A stretch of DNA of 64,000 nucleotides from Adiantum capillus-veneris. Lineage: Eukaryota; Streptophyta; Polypodiopsida; Polypodiales; Pteridaceae. Every line of letters starts with the position of its first letter. Positions within the stretch are counted from its first letter, which is position 1. Of this stretch, positions 10,033-22,339 are shown in pieces. Under the pieces are notes generated by a model, which was not told the DNA's origin, made no database searches, and saw only the letters and a program-made list of their open reading frames with translations. Made by a program: the position numbers and the translations under genes. The stretch lies in contig CM043965.1 of the NCBI GenBank assembly GCA_014529385.2, forward strand, positions 67,143,690 through 67,207,689, given 5' to 3'.

Positions 10033-11561
10033 ACAATCATAGAGCTCACTCTGCTCAGATTTTGATTGGGGCTCATTTCGGCCTTCGTTTCCCACTACAA
10101 GCAGTATTGCGCATGCTATTTTGTCATTTTGTGCAAAAATTCTGTTTGTGCCATTTTCTGCATAATAGGTCCTTACGGTATTCTATGGTTTGTGCTATAG
10201 CACATGTTCCCGCTTTCCTTCTCCTCTTTTCGGGTAGTTTTCATATCAGGTGCAACATTTACCATGGCTGACAACAACACATATGTGTTCAAGATGTTTG
10301 CTTCTGAGGACAGATTGGATGGGGACAATTACCCTATGTGAGCTTATATGATGCAACATGTTCTTGTGTCAAAGGGCAATTGGAACATTTTGCAAGGCAT
10401 TGATGTACGTCTTTGTTCTACGAATACAGGCAATGTTGAGGATGTTGCAGGTCTTTCTGCAAGGATTGTTACTGTTAGAGTTGTTTTGCCTATGGAAAAA
10501 CAAGCTCTTCAGGATGTAAAGGATGCGTAGGCTCATGTGTTGATTGCATTGTCTGTGAAGTGCACCATTACTCCTCACATCCGTTCAGAAAAATCTGCAA
10601 AACACGCTTGGGATGTTTTGGTTTTTCTTTATGCAAGCCGCAATGAGGCAAAAATTGCATTGCCGCATAAAGAGCTGGAGTTGAAGATTATGCATATGGA
10701 AGATGATATGGAGACTTTCCTTGCTGGTGTCAAGGATATCAATGAGAAACTTATTTTTGCACGTGAAGTCATTTTAGACAGTTCCCTTGTGTAGACTATT
10801 CTTGATGCCTTGTCAAACTCTTACCAGACTTTTGCTAGTACTTGGAGACTCATGACCCAAGGAAATCTTGAAGTTATCAAGTTTGATGCATTATGCAAAT
10901 TGCTGTTGCAAGAGTCACTTTCCAGAAAAAACAGGACTAGACAGCATGCAGTTGAACAAGCCTTTATTGTTGCTCAAAGAAAGGGTGGTAACAATAATAC
11001 AACCACTTCTTATGGTTCTTCTACGAGTGGAAAATCACCTGTTCCTAATGCTTTGCTGACAGCAATTTGTCTAGAAATTCTGGCGATAAGGGCAAAATGA
11101 AGACGCGATGCCATTACTATAAAGCTAATGAATCACTTGATCAAGCAGTGTCCTAAGTTGAAGGCCAAAGAGGCTAAGAAGAAACAGGATGATTTCACTG
11201 CAAATGCTGGTTCCACTACAAATGCATGTATTGTTGAGTCTTTTGTGAAAGGAGACCGGGATGCTGATGTTCATGCAGAATGGGCTTTTAATGCAAAGTG
11301 TACCTATAATCCTGATGTCCATGATGCATGCATGTCAGTTGCTGTAGATTCACATGTGTGGTATTTTGACAGTGGTGTTGCAAAGCACATTACCTCACAT
11401 CGTGATTTGTTCACCTCTCTTGAGTTTGTCCCTCATGGGAATTCAGTTACTTGTGCCAACAATGCCTCTTATCCAATTAAGGGAGTTGAAAAGATTGTGC
11501 TTATACGGCTGCAAATGGTAGTTCTTTCACACTTATTGATGTACTTCATGTACTTAGGATC
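10033..11561 (+). mobile_element. Cop3: leader, gag and protease of the Cop1 family
   Basis: From about 10060 the sequence matches the reverse complement of Cop1 leader and gag (5660 downward), so the two are copies of one family on opposite strands. It lacks a 5' LTR and stops inside protease at 11561, where the Cop4 LTR begins. Confidence 0.8.
10264..11561 (+). pseudogene. Cop3 gag and protease start (broken)
   Basis: The ATG at 10264 is in the same context as Cop1 ATG 5446. A Trp codon has become TGA at 10339-10341, and further stops follow at about 10530 and 10792. The zinc knuckle near 11105 has lost Cys and His positions. Protease keeps WYFDSGVAKHITS near 11360. The frame ends where Cop4 interrupts it. 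Confidence 0.8.
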
Positions 11562-11765
11562 TGAAGGTGCCACGAGAAGCATGTGCAAGTGCAAGTGTGA
11601 GAGCAGAGAGAGAGAGAGATTTGCTGTTGGGTGAAGTGCACATCAACGTTATCTTGTTGCATCTCCTTATTCTCTTTGTATTAAAGAATAAGTGTATATA
11701 TGGTTAAGTTAGTAGATGGGTTAGTAGTAAGTGGGATGTCCGTCCAGTTGGTCTAAATCCCAACA
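11562..11765 (-). repeat. Cop4 3' LTR
   Basis: Begins TGAAGGTGCC where homology to Cop1 protease stops, and ends ATCCCAACA. The next bases, AACTCCCACTT, are the complement of a purine-rich PPT. Confidence 0.6.
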
Positions 11766-11987
11766 AACTCCCACTTGAAGTCCAACACAGCCCAAGTGAC
11801 TTGGTATGTACAACCATGAAGCAATCTAGGTGGCTTCTAAGTGTATATATGGTTAAGTTAGTAGATGGGTTAGTAGTAAGTAGGATGTCCGTCCACTTGG
11901 TCTAAATCCCAACAAACTCCCACTTGAAGTCCAACACAACCCAAGTGACTTGGTATGTACAACCATGAAGCAATCTAAGAGGCTTCA
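11690..11987. repeat. 149-bp tandem duplication across LTR end and PPT
   Basis: Units 11690-11838 and 11839-11987 are nearly identical, with a few substitutions. Each includes the LTR end, PPT and the start of the internal region, so the LTR/PPT junction is present twice. Confidence 0.9.
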
Positions 11988-12436
11988 ACCTATACCTATC
12001 AACTCACTGCAATGTCTAAACTGCTCCACAACTAAGCCTTTCGTCAAAGCATATGTTGGGTTGTCATTAGTGTGTACCTTGACCAAATCAATGAGCTTTT
12101 TGGCCAAGAAATCTCTCACGAGATGATACATGACTTCAATGTGTTTTGATTTGGAGTGAAACACGGGATTCCTTGTCAATGCAAGAGCACTCTAACTATC
12201 ACAATATATCATTTTAGTCTCATCAATGCCAAGATTTCTAACCAAGCGAGATAATCGTACAACCTCTTTACTTGCATTCGACAATGCAACGTACTCTACT
12301 TCCGTAGTGGAAGACGACATTCTTGAAGACATGACCTCCAAGATACTACTGCTCCAGCAAATATGAAGACATAGCCAGATGTTGATCTCGTATTGTCGAC
12401 TCAATTTGTATAGTCTGCATCCACATAACCTACGAT
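11985..12436 (-). pseudogene. Cop4 RNase H (broken)
   Basis: Minus-strand blocks GYVDADYTN, DNTRSTSGYVF, SSSTTEVEYVALSNA and TRNPVFHSKSKHIEVMYH are the copia RNase H in order, with an internal stop near 12400 and another near 12190. Confidence 0.85.
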
Positions 12437-13924
12437 GGATGCATACCCTCGTTCAGGGACATTTATCTAGTTGTTCCCACCAGATCTTTATTTAGAAACT
12501 TTTTAATTAATTTCTTTCCCTTTATATGCTACAACTAACTTGTAACAAGTTTCCTAACGAATCATGCAGCACATTTAGTTTCAACCAATTCATCTTGCCT
12601 CACTGAGGACCAAGATAATTGGTTACAAGCCATCAAAATGACAGCATCGTCACAATATTTCCCAGAATTAAGTGTTTAGGAAAGGCTCATCAAGTAATTA
12701 ATTATTCTTTCCTAAGCATTTTATTTCGAGACGTATAGCACCATCTAGTGATAGATGCACATGATAGCCCCTATATTCCTAGCCTTTCCAGTTCCCTTTT
12801 AAGCAACCAAATCGAACAAATTTCCTTAATTAAATTCACATCATCCTCCCTAAGTATGACCTTTTCATCCAACTATTGGCATCAGGCAATACCCGAATTA
12901 TGGCCGTTTTCCAACAAGAAACCGCAGGTACTTCACCCGGCCGGGAAAAAGTAAAACAAACCCATTCATCCCTTATCCCTCGGGCATGAATGACCTAGGT
13001 ATAACAAACTTGCCGATTACGTTGCCCTAGCCGAAAAGGGTCAATCTCCGTCAAGTTCCTCAAGAGAATCCTCCCAATGGGCCGGCCTTTCAATCAAATT
13101 GACCCCAAAAAGATCCATCTTGGTTTTCGATCATTTCCAGACAATCTTCAAAATTCCTAGTTGAATCTATGTTTTGCAATGGGCTATCCCTATCACCTCT
13201 CGAGGTTCCTTTTTAATTCCTAGTTGGTAATTTCTAGGTTCATTCATTTATCAACCTTAATTTCTACTTTCATTAATTATCTACCATCCAAGTTTATTTA
13301 GAAAATACAAGCGAGTTTTTGCCATATGCACTTGATGGTTAATGTCTCTTCGGAAATGCCAACTTTTTAAGTTCAATCCCCGTTTTGTACGATTCCCAGT
13401 TTTGCAATCGTTTGCCATCCATGGGGCATCTTCATGGAAGCTTGTAGAGTTTTCGGTTCAAAACAACACGGAGATCACCGCGAAGTTATCCCCTATCTCC
13501 CCCATCCCGTATTTGCAAACAAACTTGAAATTGACAACTTTAGAAATACTCTTCAATATCAAAAATTGAACTACTTCTATCGAGCTTATACAACTACTCT
13601 TTTCTTATGGTACCTAGCTTTCCATTTAGGAAGCTAGAAGGTCGTCCTATAATTTATGAGTCTTCGAGCTTTCCACTAAAGCTCGCTTTGGGGATAAAAT
13701 GAGAATCTAGAGCTTTCCATTAAAGCTTGGAAGAGAGGATTATAACCATACATTTTTCCTACCATAAAGAGACATGCGAACCCTAAGCTTGATTACCATA
13801 GTGATACCAAACCTTTCTCTCTTTAATGGGACAAGACTTCCATGGAAGCTTAACCTTAATCACACAAGGTCACCATGGAAGCCAAACCCTAAATTGCAAG
13901 CTTGTCTTTCAAATCTTTTCCTAA

Positions 13925-14555
13925 GTGCAAAGTTACCATCAAATCTTAGCTTAAGGATGCAAATCTACCTTTGAAGCTTAACTTGATGATGCATAGATAC
14001 TCTTAGCACTTAACCCTAATTGCGAGGTTACCATTAAAGCTTAAACCTAAAATACAAGGTAGTCACTAAAGCTTACACGTAAGTGCAAAGTTACCATTAA
14101 AGCTTAGCTTAAGGATGCAAATCTACCTTTGAAACTTAACTTAATGATGCATAGATACTCTTAGCACTTAACCCTAATTGCGAGGTTACCATTAAAGCTT
14201 AAACCTAAAATACAAGGTAGTCACTAAATCTTACATCTAAGTGCAAAGTTACCATTAAAACTTAGCTTAAGGATACAAATCTACATTTAAAGATTCACTT
14301 AATGATCCATAACTACCATTAAGACTTAACCCTAATTCCAAGGTTACCATTAAAGCTTAAACCTAAAATACAAGGTAGTCACTAAAGCTTACACCTACGT
14401 GCAAAGTTATCATTAATTCTTAGCTTAAGAGTGCAAATCTACCTTTGAAGCTTAACTTAATGATGCATAACTATCATTAATACTTAACCCTAATTCCAAG
14501 GTTACCATTAACGCTTAAACTTAAAATCATACACATAGACCTTCCTAGTATTAAA
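13925..14555. repeat. 158-bp minisatellite, about 4 copies
   Basis: Units begin GTGCAAAGTTA at 13925, 14083, 14241 and 14399. All share TTACCATTAAAGCTTA-like blocks. The same array occurs in the right LTR at 41820-42440. Confidence 0.9.
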
Positions 14556-14860
14556 ACACATGGTTTAGGTTAATTAATCCTATTAGTAGTGAAGATTACC
14601 TCCTCTAAACAAGAGGGAAGTGGGGTTGAAGTCCTTCTTAAAGAGATGTGAGGATCAAGGAAGAAGGAAAGGGATTTAGGATGAAGAGGAAGGAGAGATG
14701 AGCTTCTTCACAAAACCCTCAAGGGTTTGGCCTTCAAGAGAGTTGAGAGAGCAAGAGCAAGGTTTAATGGAAACCTTGATTTACTTAAGCATAATCTTGA
14801 GCATGGCAAGTATGCAAGTAGCTTAGCAATGTGTGTAAAATTACAAAGGAGAGGGGGTGC

Positions 14861-14868
14861 TTATATAG
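14861..14868 (-). promoter_or_regulatory. Gyp1 LTR TATA box
   Basis: Minus strand CTATATAA, directly downstream (in the minus direction) of the CCAAT array. The same arrangement occurs at 42754-42761. Confidence 0.7.
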
Positions 14869-14879
14869 GAAATGGTGGA

Positions 14880-15225
14880 AATTCCTATTGGACCCCAATT
14901 CTCTTCTCAATTCCTATTGGACCCCGATTCTCTTCTTAATTCTTATTGGACCCCAATTTCTTCTCAATTCCTATTGGATCCCAATTCTCTTCTAAATTCT
15001 TATTGGACTTCAATTTTTTCTCAATTCCTATTGGACCCTAATTCTCTTCTAAATATTTATTGGACCCCAATTTCTTCTCAATTCTTATTGGACCCCAATT
15101 CTCTTCTTAATTCTTATTGGACCCCAATTCTCTTCTAAATTCTTATTGGATCCCAATTTCTTCTCAATTCCTATTGGACCCCAATTCTCTTCTTGATTCT
15201 TATTGGACCCCAATTTCTTCTTAAT
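14880..15225 (-). promoter_or_regulatory. Tandem CCAAT-box array in Gyp1 LTR
   Basis: Twelve copies of a 28-30 bp unit. On the minus strand each unit contains GGTCCAATAGGAATT or a close variant, so CCAAT boxes repeat in phase upstream of the TATA box at 14861. CCAAT boxes are the known site of plant NF-Y; that this array works as an enhancer is inferred. Confidence 0.7.
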
Positions 15226-15513
15226 TCCTATCTCTTAACTTTATCTTCCAATCAAGTTAGTCCCTTTTCCTGCCAGTCCTCGATCTAGATCAGTTCCTAC
15301 GTAGCTTTTGATGAAGAAATATAGAAATAATCTTAATCTTTTTGGAAAAATATAGGGATGACGTAATTTCTTATCCAGAATATCCTTGTCTTTTTGTTAT
15401 GGAGTAAAGTCTCATTGTCTGCATGACTTCTTTGTCGGTCTTGCTTTTTTCTAAATTATTTTCTAGGCTGAAAAAGTTCTGAATGGCTCTAGGGTTTAGG
15501 GAGGGACCTTACA

Positions 15514-15530
15514 AACTTCCCAACAAAAAG
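15514..15530 (-). other. Gyp1 PPT region
   Basis: The minus strand reads CTTTTTGTTGGGAAGTT next to the 3' LTR. The purine part is short, so the PPT is tentative. A near copy of this block lies at 17285. Confidence 0.35.
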
Positions 15531-16257
15531 AAAGAGATGTCCTCAGCTCGGGACATGCTTTAGAGAGTAGTTAGACTCAATCTTCGGTCAACTTATGATT
15601 GGAGATGGTCAATAAATTTAGGGTATTTAGATTAAAGGACAATGAAGGTGATATGGACCTTGAATAATATACTTCTCTTCCATTTTTAGTGCTGACTCAA
15701 AAGTCTTAATGATAAAGAAGTCTTAATGACTCGGGGTTACTTTAATTTCTAGATGTGATCTTACTCAACTAGGTATTTTTCCTTTGGTGTGACCGGATTG
15801 TGTTTCCCTTGTGAGGTCTGAAGATCATTTCTTCACTTTGCTCTCTATCTAGCCTCAATATGCTTTGTAAAAATCCTACCATTCTTATTCAGACTTTAAC
15901 TTTTTCCGTTTTGAGCGTTGACTCATTTCTCTATTGATATCATCCAACTGATACTATGTTCTTGATAGTTAAGGATTTCATACTGATCTTTCAATTAATC
16001 TTGCAATATCTCGTCCCTTGTGTACCCAATTTATTTTCTCCATCCTTATTTCTCTTATGTCTATAGCTTACTAGCTCATCTTTCACTTGGTAATAAGATA
16101 TTTCACGTATCATAACAATTAGACTTGTAAAACACCATAGAAGATTTGAATCTCAAAAGAATTGACTGATTAGAGATACTTGAATTCCATAAATATGACG
16201 ATTGATTACATCCGCATAAAAATGACATCAAAAGTGCCATCGATATCTTGAAGAATA
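15531..16257 (-). other. Gyp1 internal sequence, no gene seen
   Basis: Lies between the PPT and the integrase C-terminus. AT-rich; nothing recognised. Confidence 0.4.
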
Positions 16258-17290
16258 ATTATAACTCGTAGGCTTGTTCTCATATCTTTCTAAGGATTCC
16301 AAAAGGTCCACAATATCTGAATGCAAGCTTACGGAATTTCCCTAGCTTTAAGGAGCTGCATTTGGGTTTGACTCTGAGGAAAACTTGTTCGCCTTCGCTA
16401 AAGCTTCTAGCGGAGCGGTGAAGATCAGCGAAGCTCTTCTGCCTATCACTAGCTCTCTTCAGGTTGTCTCTAATGACTAGAAGTTGATGATCCATCTCTT
16501 CCAGGGTAGACTTAGTGGCAGGAACATGAAGAGCTGGGTCGGCTAATCAAAGAGGGACTAAACATTCCTGACCATACAAGGCTTTAAAGGGTGACATTCC
16601 GAGGCTGCGATGGTGAGAAGAGTTATAAGCAAACTAAACTAGGGGAAGAAACTTGATCCATTGCTGGGGCTGCTGGTTGCAGTATGCTTGAAGCATATCT
16701 TCAATGACTTGATTCACTTGCGCAGTTTGACCATCAGTCTCCAGATGATATGCTGAGCTGAAATTCAGTTGGGTGCTCAGAGATCGAAACATGGCTTGCC
16801 AAAACTTAGAAGTAAATTTGGCATCCCGATCACTGATGATTCTTGCAAGGATTCCATATAATCTTACTACCTCTTTGACAAATACTTGGGCTATGTCGAT
16901 GGCGGTGGCTGTCTGATTGACTAGAATTAGATGAGCCACCTTAGTGAGCTTATCTAATATGACAAAAATAGAATCATAGTTTCTAGTTGTCTTTGGAAGA
17001 CTTGTAACAAAGTCCATACTCAGACATTCCTACTTCATCTGAGGAATATCTAGGGACTGAAGCTTTCCAGGTAGTAAAGAAGACCATCTGCTAAGGTATA
17101 GTCAGTTAAGTGTTTCCTCGGGTTCTGAGCTTGAATCTCTTGTAGAAGAGGTCTAAAATAGGGGTCTACTTGAATTTCTTGTTGAACTTCCTCGGGTAAA
17201 GAAGAGCTAAGGAGTGAATTAGTCAGGGTTGATGAGGACAGGATTGCTGGTCAAGAGGTCTTTGAGTCTATTGAAGGCAGCATCTCTCCC
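16258..17290 (-). pseudogene. Gyp1 RNase H tail and integrase (broken)
   Basis: On the minus strand: the RNase H entry block AFNRLKDLLTSNPVL near 17270, the linker block VDPYFRPLLQEIQ near 17160, then integrase MDFVTSLPKT (17017), ISDRDAKFTSKFW (about 16820) and DGQTAQVNQVIEDML (about 16720). The gypsy consensus has catalytic Glu after DGQT; here it is Ala. The C-terminal region (16495-16280) has RSARSFSEGEQVFLRVKP. RNase H and the integrase zinc region are largely deleted, and frames change at least twice. Confidence 0.85.
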
Positions 17291-19497
17291 CAACAAAAAA
17301 GAAAGAGCTGTCCTCAACTCGAATAAAATACGTAATTGATGAAGCTTCTTGGATACGTCTTGCGACTTAACTTCTTGTTAACGCTTTCAACTTGACTTCT
17401 CTCTTACACTTCTTCATCCCCAAAAATCTGCTAATATAATATTAGAGTCATTGGAAATCTTTCTTAATAAGCTATCTTCTTGAATAAGTCATCGCGTTTG
17501 TGGCTTCTTTGATACGCTACTTCCTCTTTATAAGCTACTGGTAATACTTTCGTTATCAACACTTGTTATCCTCTTATTTTTGCGATCTTCACTCTCTTGT
17601 AACTTAGTCATTTTCTTATGTGATGGTGTCTTGGCAAGAAAACTTGGTTCTTCCTGTATGCATCTCTCACTTGCAGAGTGCATATGAGGCAGTTAAAATA
17701 CAGTTCTTAGAGCGATACAAAGATCTCCTCTTTTCTCAGCCAAATTCTTGTGTCGGTCAGACGATATGGAAGACATGGCAACATCTCACAAGAGTGACTC
17801 TCTGGGGTAGAGACCATTTACGCAACAATACCCGACTTGCTATAGTTCCAGAGGCTTTGGGACTTGGCCCTCCATACTACTACGTCAAAAGGACACGAGA
17901 TCCTAGGTTCTCCGCAAGGTTGTTCTTGCTTGTGCAGTTTACCTCCCATTCCAAGATTTTCCTCGATACCATATAGAGTCTTCCTCTTAGAGGTCCTTTT
18001 CTTTTTTCAACTCATACCCGAAAAATTGCTCAAGTTGTTTCTCGTAGAAGCATTCTAGAGGGTGAGCATCCTAATATGATTGTGGTGCTTGTGATACTTG
18101 GTTATGTGACCATATATTAGAGGATCTTGATGACCTGTAAATTTTTTTTGCCTCTCTTGTAATTACTTCCTGCTTCCCTTGTAATCCTTTTTGGGTAATT
18201 GAAGAAATAAACCTTTTTTTTTAAAAAAAATTGAGTATTGTCTGTACTTCCTTGTCTTGAAATGTCAGTCTCTCCTCTTTAATTAAATTCTTAAGGACAT
18301 CTCTATTTAGTGCTTTCAACAAAGGGTCTGCTGTCTATGATAGTCTTGAGTAAAGATTCCAACTTTGAGTTCTTAGCTAACTCATAAGTTTGTTTTCTTA
18401 TTCTTCTTCAGAGTTTAAATGTCTGTAATATTTATGAGCTTATCTATTGCACTTTTTCATCTTGATTCCTTGTGAGTTTTTAAGCACATCTCATTTACTG
18501 TCTTTTCTATTTGTCAAATGCAAAGCAATAACTTCTCATTGCACTACAAGAACTTGAAAGTAGAAGTTTACTTTCAAAATCTGGAAATAAAATTGGACCA
18601 TACCATATCTCTTTGGTCCTAATCCCAGCTTTCTCTCATCATTGCAATCTGTAAATTATTCAATAGTTGTATGCGTTCCCATAGGGTTAACCGTGTAACT
18701 CCATTCCACTCACATGTTCTAGTAGAAATGGCACTTTCCTTATGAGAGAAAAGTTCAATAAGGTGTCTCAACATGACTAACGTGTTCTCTGGTTTGGCTA
18801 TCCTCATTCTTTAAGGACTATCCTATAAACTTCTTCTTCTTGAATATTCCAAGCCATCAGTAATTTCAAAACGAGTCTTGCTATATATACTTATAGCTTT
18901 ATCTGTGGCTAATCACAAGAACTTCTTGGATTCCTTCATTATTACTTAAAATTATCTTCCAGTCAATGTTTCAAATATTAATTCTTCATATGGTAGCTAC
19001 TTTACCCAATTTTGCTCCTTATTACTAAGCTTAAGGAAGAATGACAAGTAAAGCTCAATAAAAGTTTCATCCATGCCACTTTCATGTGTCTTCGCACAAG
19101 TGCATGCGTCTTCATTCATTTATGATACTTCCATGCGTCTTCGCACAAGTGCATTACCTATTCTTTCACAAATTTCTATATTGTTCATTTCCAACTTTAC
19201 TCACACTTCCCACTTGCTTAAATCCCAGGGACAAGTATAGGGTTTTGGAAATAAGAGCTCCCTAAAATGTTCAGCATAGCGAGCCTTCGCTCTAGCGTAG
19301 CAGTTTCCATCCTCTCATAGATAATCCGTTGAATTTCTTCTGGCAGATCCCAAGCCATCTTGAAGATTTTTGAATAATTTATTGGAACATCAAGACTTCA
19401 TTTTGTAATATATTATTGAAATTTGTGTGTAGAATAGACTGGGTTGTTTTTCCCTCATGCATTAATCCAAAATTCCAAGGTCCAAGATTCAAAATTA
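17291..19497 (-). other. Gyp1 internal region without recognisable gag, protease or RT
   Basis: A PPT-like block (CCCAACAAAAAAGAAAGAGC at about 17286) repeats the one beside the 3' LTR, directly next to the RNase H remnant. This suggests rearrangement or replacement of the coding part. No motif is recognised further right; the longest frame (17620-17976, plus) matches no domain I know. Confidence 0.4.
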
Positions 19498-19510
19498 GGC
19501 TCTGATACCA
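19498..19510 (-). other. Gyp1 primer-binding site (initiator tRNA-Met)
   Basis: The minus strand reads TGGTATCAGAGCC, two bases inside the LTR start at 19513. This fixes the minus orientation and the inner end of the right LTR. Confidence 0.8.
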
Positions 19511-19512
19511 CC

Positions 19513-21333
19513 TGTGAGGGCCATACCCAGACTCAACCCTACTTACCTCCTTCAGTCTTCCAGTCTGTTCCAAGGAATGACATAGATCTATCTGCAGGTA
19601 TCCCTCCCACTTGGGACCGACACCCAGACAGGACTTCGGCCTATCTCAAATGCCAACCCAAGGGGGTAAATCCTGTCAATTTGACTCCAGACTGCTCCAA
19701 GAAATGACGTAGATCTATCTGTAGGTATCCCTCCCACTTGGGACTGACACCTAGACAAGACTCCGGTCTATCTCGAATGCCAATCCAAGGGGGTAAATCC
19801 CATCAATTTGATGACTCTATCCGCTTATCATAATTTAAATCCGTCCTTGGCATCTTTCAGTCACCCATAGTCGAAATCGTGGTCCTTACTCTTGATTCTC
19901 TGGATCTTTAACTTGAGGATTTGCTCTTGCTTTCTTGTTCTCCCTTGGTTCATGGCGATAACCCCTTTTTCCTGACAAGCAGGCACGACAGTTATTACTT
20001 TCCTCTAAGAAGAGGGATCTTGCAATCCTACTTGGTCTCGCTCGTCCCTGATTACCCATTTTTACCCCACGTAGTCCTAGCGTTTAACATAAAATTTTTA
20101 AATCAACATCCGGCCATCTGACCCTCTGGATCTGACCACCCACCGATCCATTTCATGAAAATCCCTTCCCGAGGTAGTACTTAACTACTACAAAATCAGG
20201 GAAGACAGTCTATCAGACATCGTCAAACAACAAATAGCATGCAATCTGTTGCATACCCTCATTCAGGGAAATTCATCTGGTTGTTCCCATCATATATTTA
20301 TTTAAGAACTTTTTAATTCATTTCTTTACCTTTATCTGCTACAATTAACTTGTACCTAGTTTCCTAACTAATCATGCAACACATTTAGTTTCAACCAATT
20401 CGTCTTGCCTCACTCAGGACCAAGATAATCGGTTACAAGCCATCAAAATGGCAAAACCTTCACAATATTTCCCAGAATTAAGTGTTTGGGAAAGGCTCAT
20501 CAAGTAATTTAATCATTCCTTCCTAAGAATTTTATTTCGAGAGGTATAGCACCATCTGGTGATAGATGCACAGGATAGCCCCTATATTCCTAGCCTTTCC
20601 AGTTCCTTTTTAAGCAACCAAATTGAACAAATTTCCTTAATTAGATTCACATCATCCTCCCTGAGTATGACCTTCTCACCCAACTATTGGCATCAGGCCA
20701 TACCCGGATTATGGCGGTTTTCCAATAAGAAACCGCGAGTACTTCACCCGGCCGGGCAAAAACAAAACAAACCCATTCATCCCTTATTCCTCGGACATGA
20801 ATGACGTAGGTATAGCAAACTTTCTGGTTACGCTGCCCTAGCCAAAAAGGGTCAATCTCCATCAAGTTCCCCAAGAGAATCCTCTCAATTGTCCATCCTT
20901 TCAATCAAATTGACCCCAAGAAGATCCATCTTGATTTTCGATCATTTTCAGACAATCTTCAAAACTCCTATTAAATCTATGTTTTGCAATGGACTATCCC
21001 TATCACCTCTCAAGGTTCTTTTTTAACTCCTAGTTGGTAATTTACAAGTTCATTCATTTATCAACCTTAATTCCTACTTTCATTAATTATCTACCAGCTA
21101 AGTTTATTTAGAAAATGCAAGCGAGTTTTTGCCATATGCACTTGATGATTAATGTCTCTTTGGAAATGCCAACTTTTTAAGTTCAATCCCCGTTTTATGT
21201 GATTCCCAGGTTTTGCAATCCTTTGCCATCCATGGAGCATCTTCAGGAAAGCTTGTAGAGTTTTCGGTTCAAAACAACATGGAGATCAATTCCGTGAAGT
21301 TATCCCCTATCTCCCCCATCCCGTATTTGTAAA
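19513..21333 (-). repeat. Gyp1 5' LTR, inner part
   Basis: Begins TGTGAGGGCC next to the primer site. It runs to the Gyp2 insertion point and resumes at 41433; with Gyp2 removed the LTR is about 3.74 kb. Its end ATCTTACA at 43349 and its start form the short inverted ends TGTRAG. Confidence 0.85.
19561..19814. repeat. 127-bp tandem duplication in Gyp1 LTR
   Basis: 19561-19687 and 19688-19814 share the TAGATCTATCTG and TCCCTCCCACTTGGGAC blocks in the same order. Confidence 0.8.
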
Positions 21334-21957
21334 TGTTAAGGCGGTTACGCCGCTAGCGGAAGCTAAATAGCGAGAACTCAACCAACAACAGAATTTGTCA
21401 GACGAGGACGGAGCTTGACCCGCAGGCGCATGGAAACAACTAGGTGGGTGTCAAATCACCTACTCGACCTTCTAATGACAATCACTACCAAGGAAATCAA
21501 ATCTAAGTTCTAAAATACGCAAGTGATTGAAATCCGTACTACGAACGATTGCTATACGAAACAGGATCTAGAATCATCGAATCGATCTCAAACTCAAGGG
21601 GAAGTCTATACACTAGGTAAGAATAACACCCTAAAGACTTGAACTGCAAAATCAACCTATAACCACTCCGTGCGGTAAACGCGTATGAAGACAGGCCGAA
21701 AATTACAGGTGATCGAAACTTGACCCCGATGGTACCAATGTGTAGCTCTACTCGTTGTGGTTCTATAGATATGCTGCACGCTCTATTCCGACATACGAGT
21801 TGGAAGAAAACTCACACCGAAGCTCGTAGGAACTTACCACACATAGAAGCCGATAGCGCGCACTCTTGGTATCTGTGCGTAGCTCTCACCGTTGCTAACA
21901 CAATGGTGGTGTCGCTTCTCCAATGGCGGCCCCGTAGCTCGCGTAGCAAGGAGATAA

Positions 21958-22010
<53 letters not shown>

Positions 22011-22295
22011 ACACAGTCACGGCGCTCAAAACTCACTTTGATTAATAATTGAATCTCCTTTAGGTTACAAAACTTTGGCTTATATACCTCAGCCTTGGAG
22101 GTGAGAACATCTCTAATTATTTACATCAGCAGATGAAATTACGTCGGAATTACAAGCTGGAAACTCAATTGAGTCCCGTTACTTAATGAATGGCTCAAAT
22201 CAAAATTAATGTCGGAAAGTCATTTATTACAATCAATGGTTACAAAATGATGGGTGTGAGCAAAAATGCGGGTGTGATCCTCTGCTGGCTCAACA
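21334..22295 (-). repeat. Gyp2 LTR copy 1 (outer left)
   Basis: 962 bp, TGTTAAGGCGG to GGCTCAACA. Contains a CT tract near 21959-22008 and a minus-strand TATA context GGTATATAAGCC. More like LTR copy 3 than its neighbour copy 2. Confidence 0.93.
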
Positions 22296-22339
22296 CTCCC
22301 CCCCTCCGCGGTCATGTCGTCCCCGGCAACGGCGCCAAA
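22296..22339 (-). other. 44-bp mini-internal: PPT joined to primer site
   Basis: PPT side CTCCCCCCCTCCGCGG and the primer site (complement at 22320-22337) meet at TCGTCCC (22317-22323). The same TCGTCCC occurs at both ends of the full internal region (23337-23343 and 40453-40459). The structure is an LTR-internal-LTR unit from which about 17 kb is missing at a 7-bp microhomology. Confidence 0.88.

Larger units (their letters stand above)
11562..12439 (-). mobile_element. Cop4: 3' end of a copia element
   Basis: Minus-strand RNase H plus the 3' LTR (11562-11765). Its LTR interrupts the Cop3 protease, so Cop4 inserted later than Cop3. On the right it is cut at 12439, where the truncated Gyp1 LTR begins. 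Confidence 0.7.
12440..15513 (-). repeat. Gyp1 3' LTR (outer end truncated)
   Basis: 3074 bp, homologous to the right LTR from 20250 onward and ending ACCTTACA. It contains a 158-bp tandem array, a minus-strand TATA box and a CCAAT-box array. The first 737 bp of the right LTR (19513-20249) have no counterpart here. Confidence 0.88.

Noticed and set aside
13925-14555. 158-bp array as a centromeric satellite
   Set aside because: The length is near satellite size, but it has only about four copies and lies at the same place in both Gyp1 LTRs, so it is an LTR component.
17620-17976. 118-residue plus-strand frame in Gyp1
   Set aside because: No recognisable domain, opposite to the element, no promoter seen; surrounding sequence is decayed.
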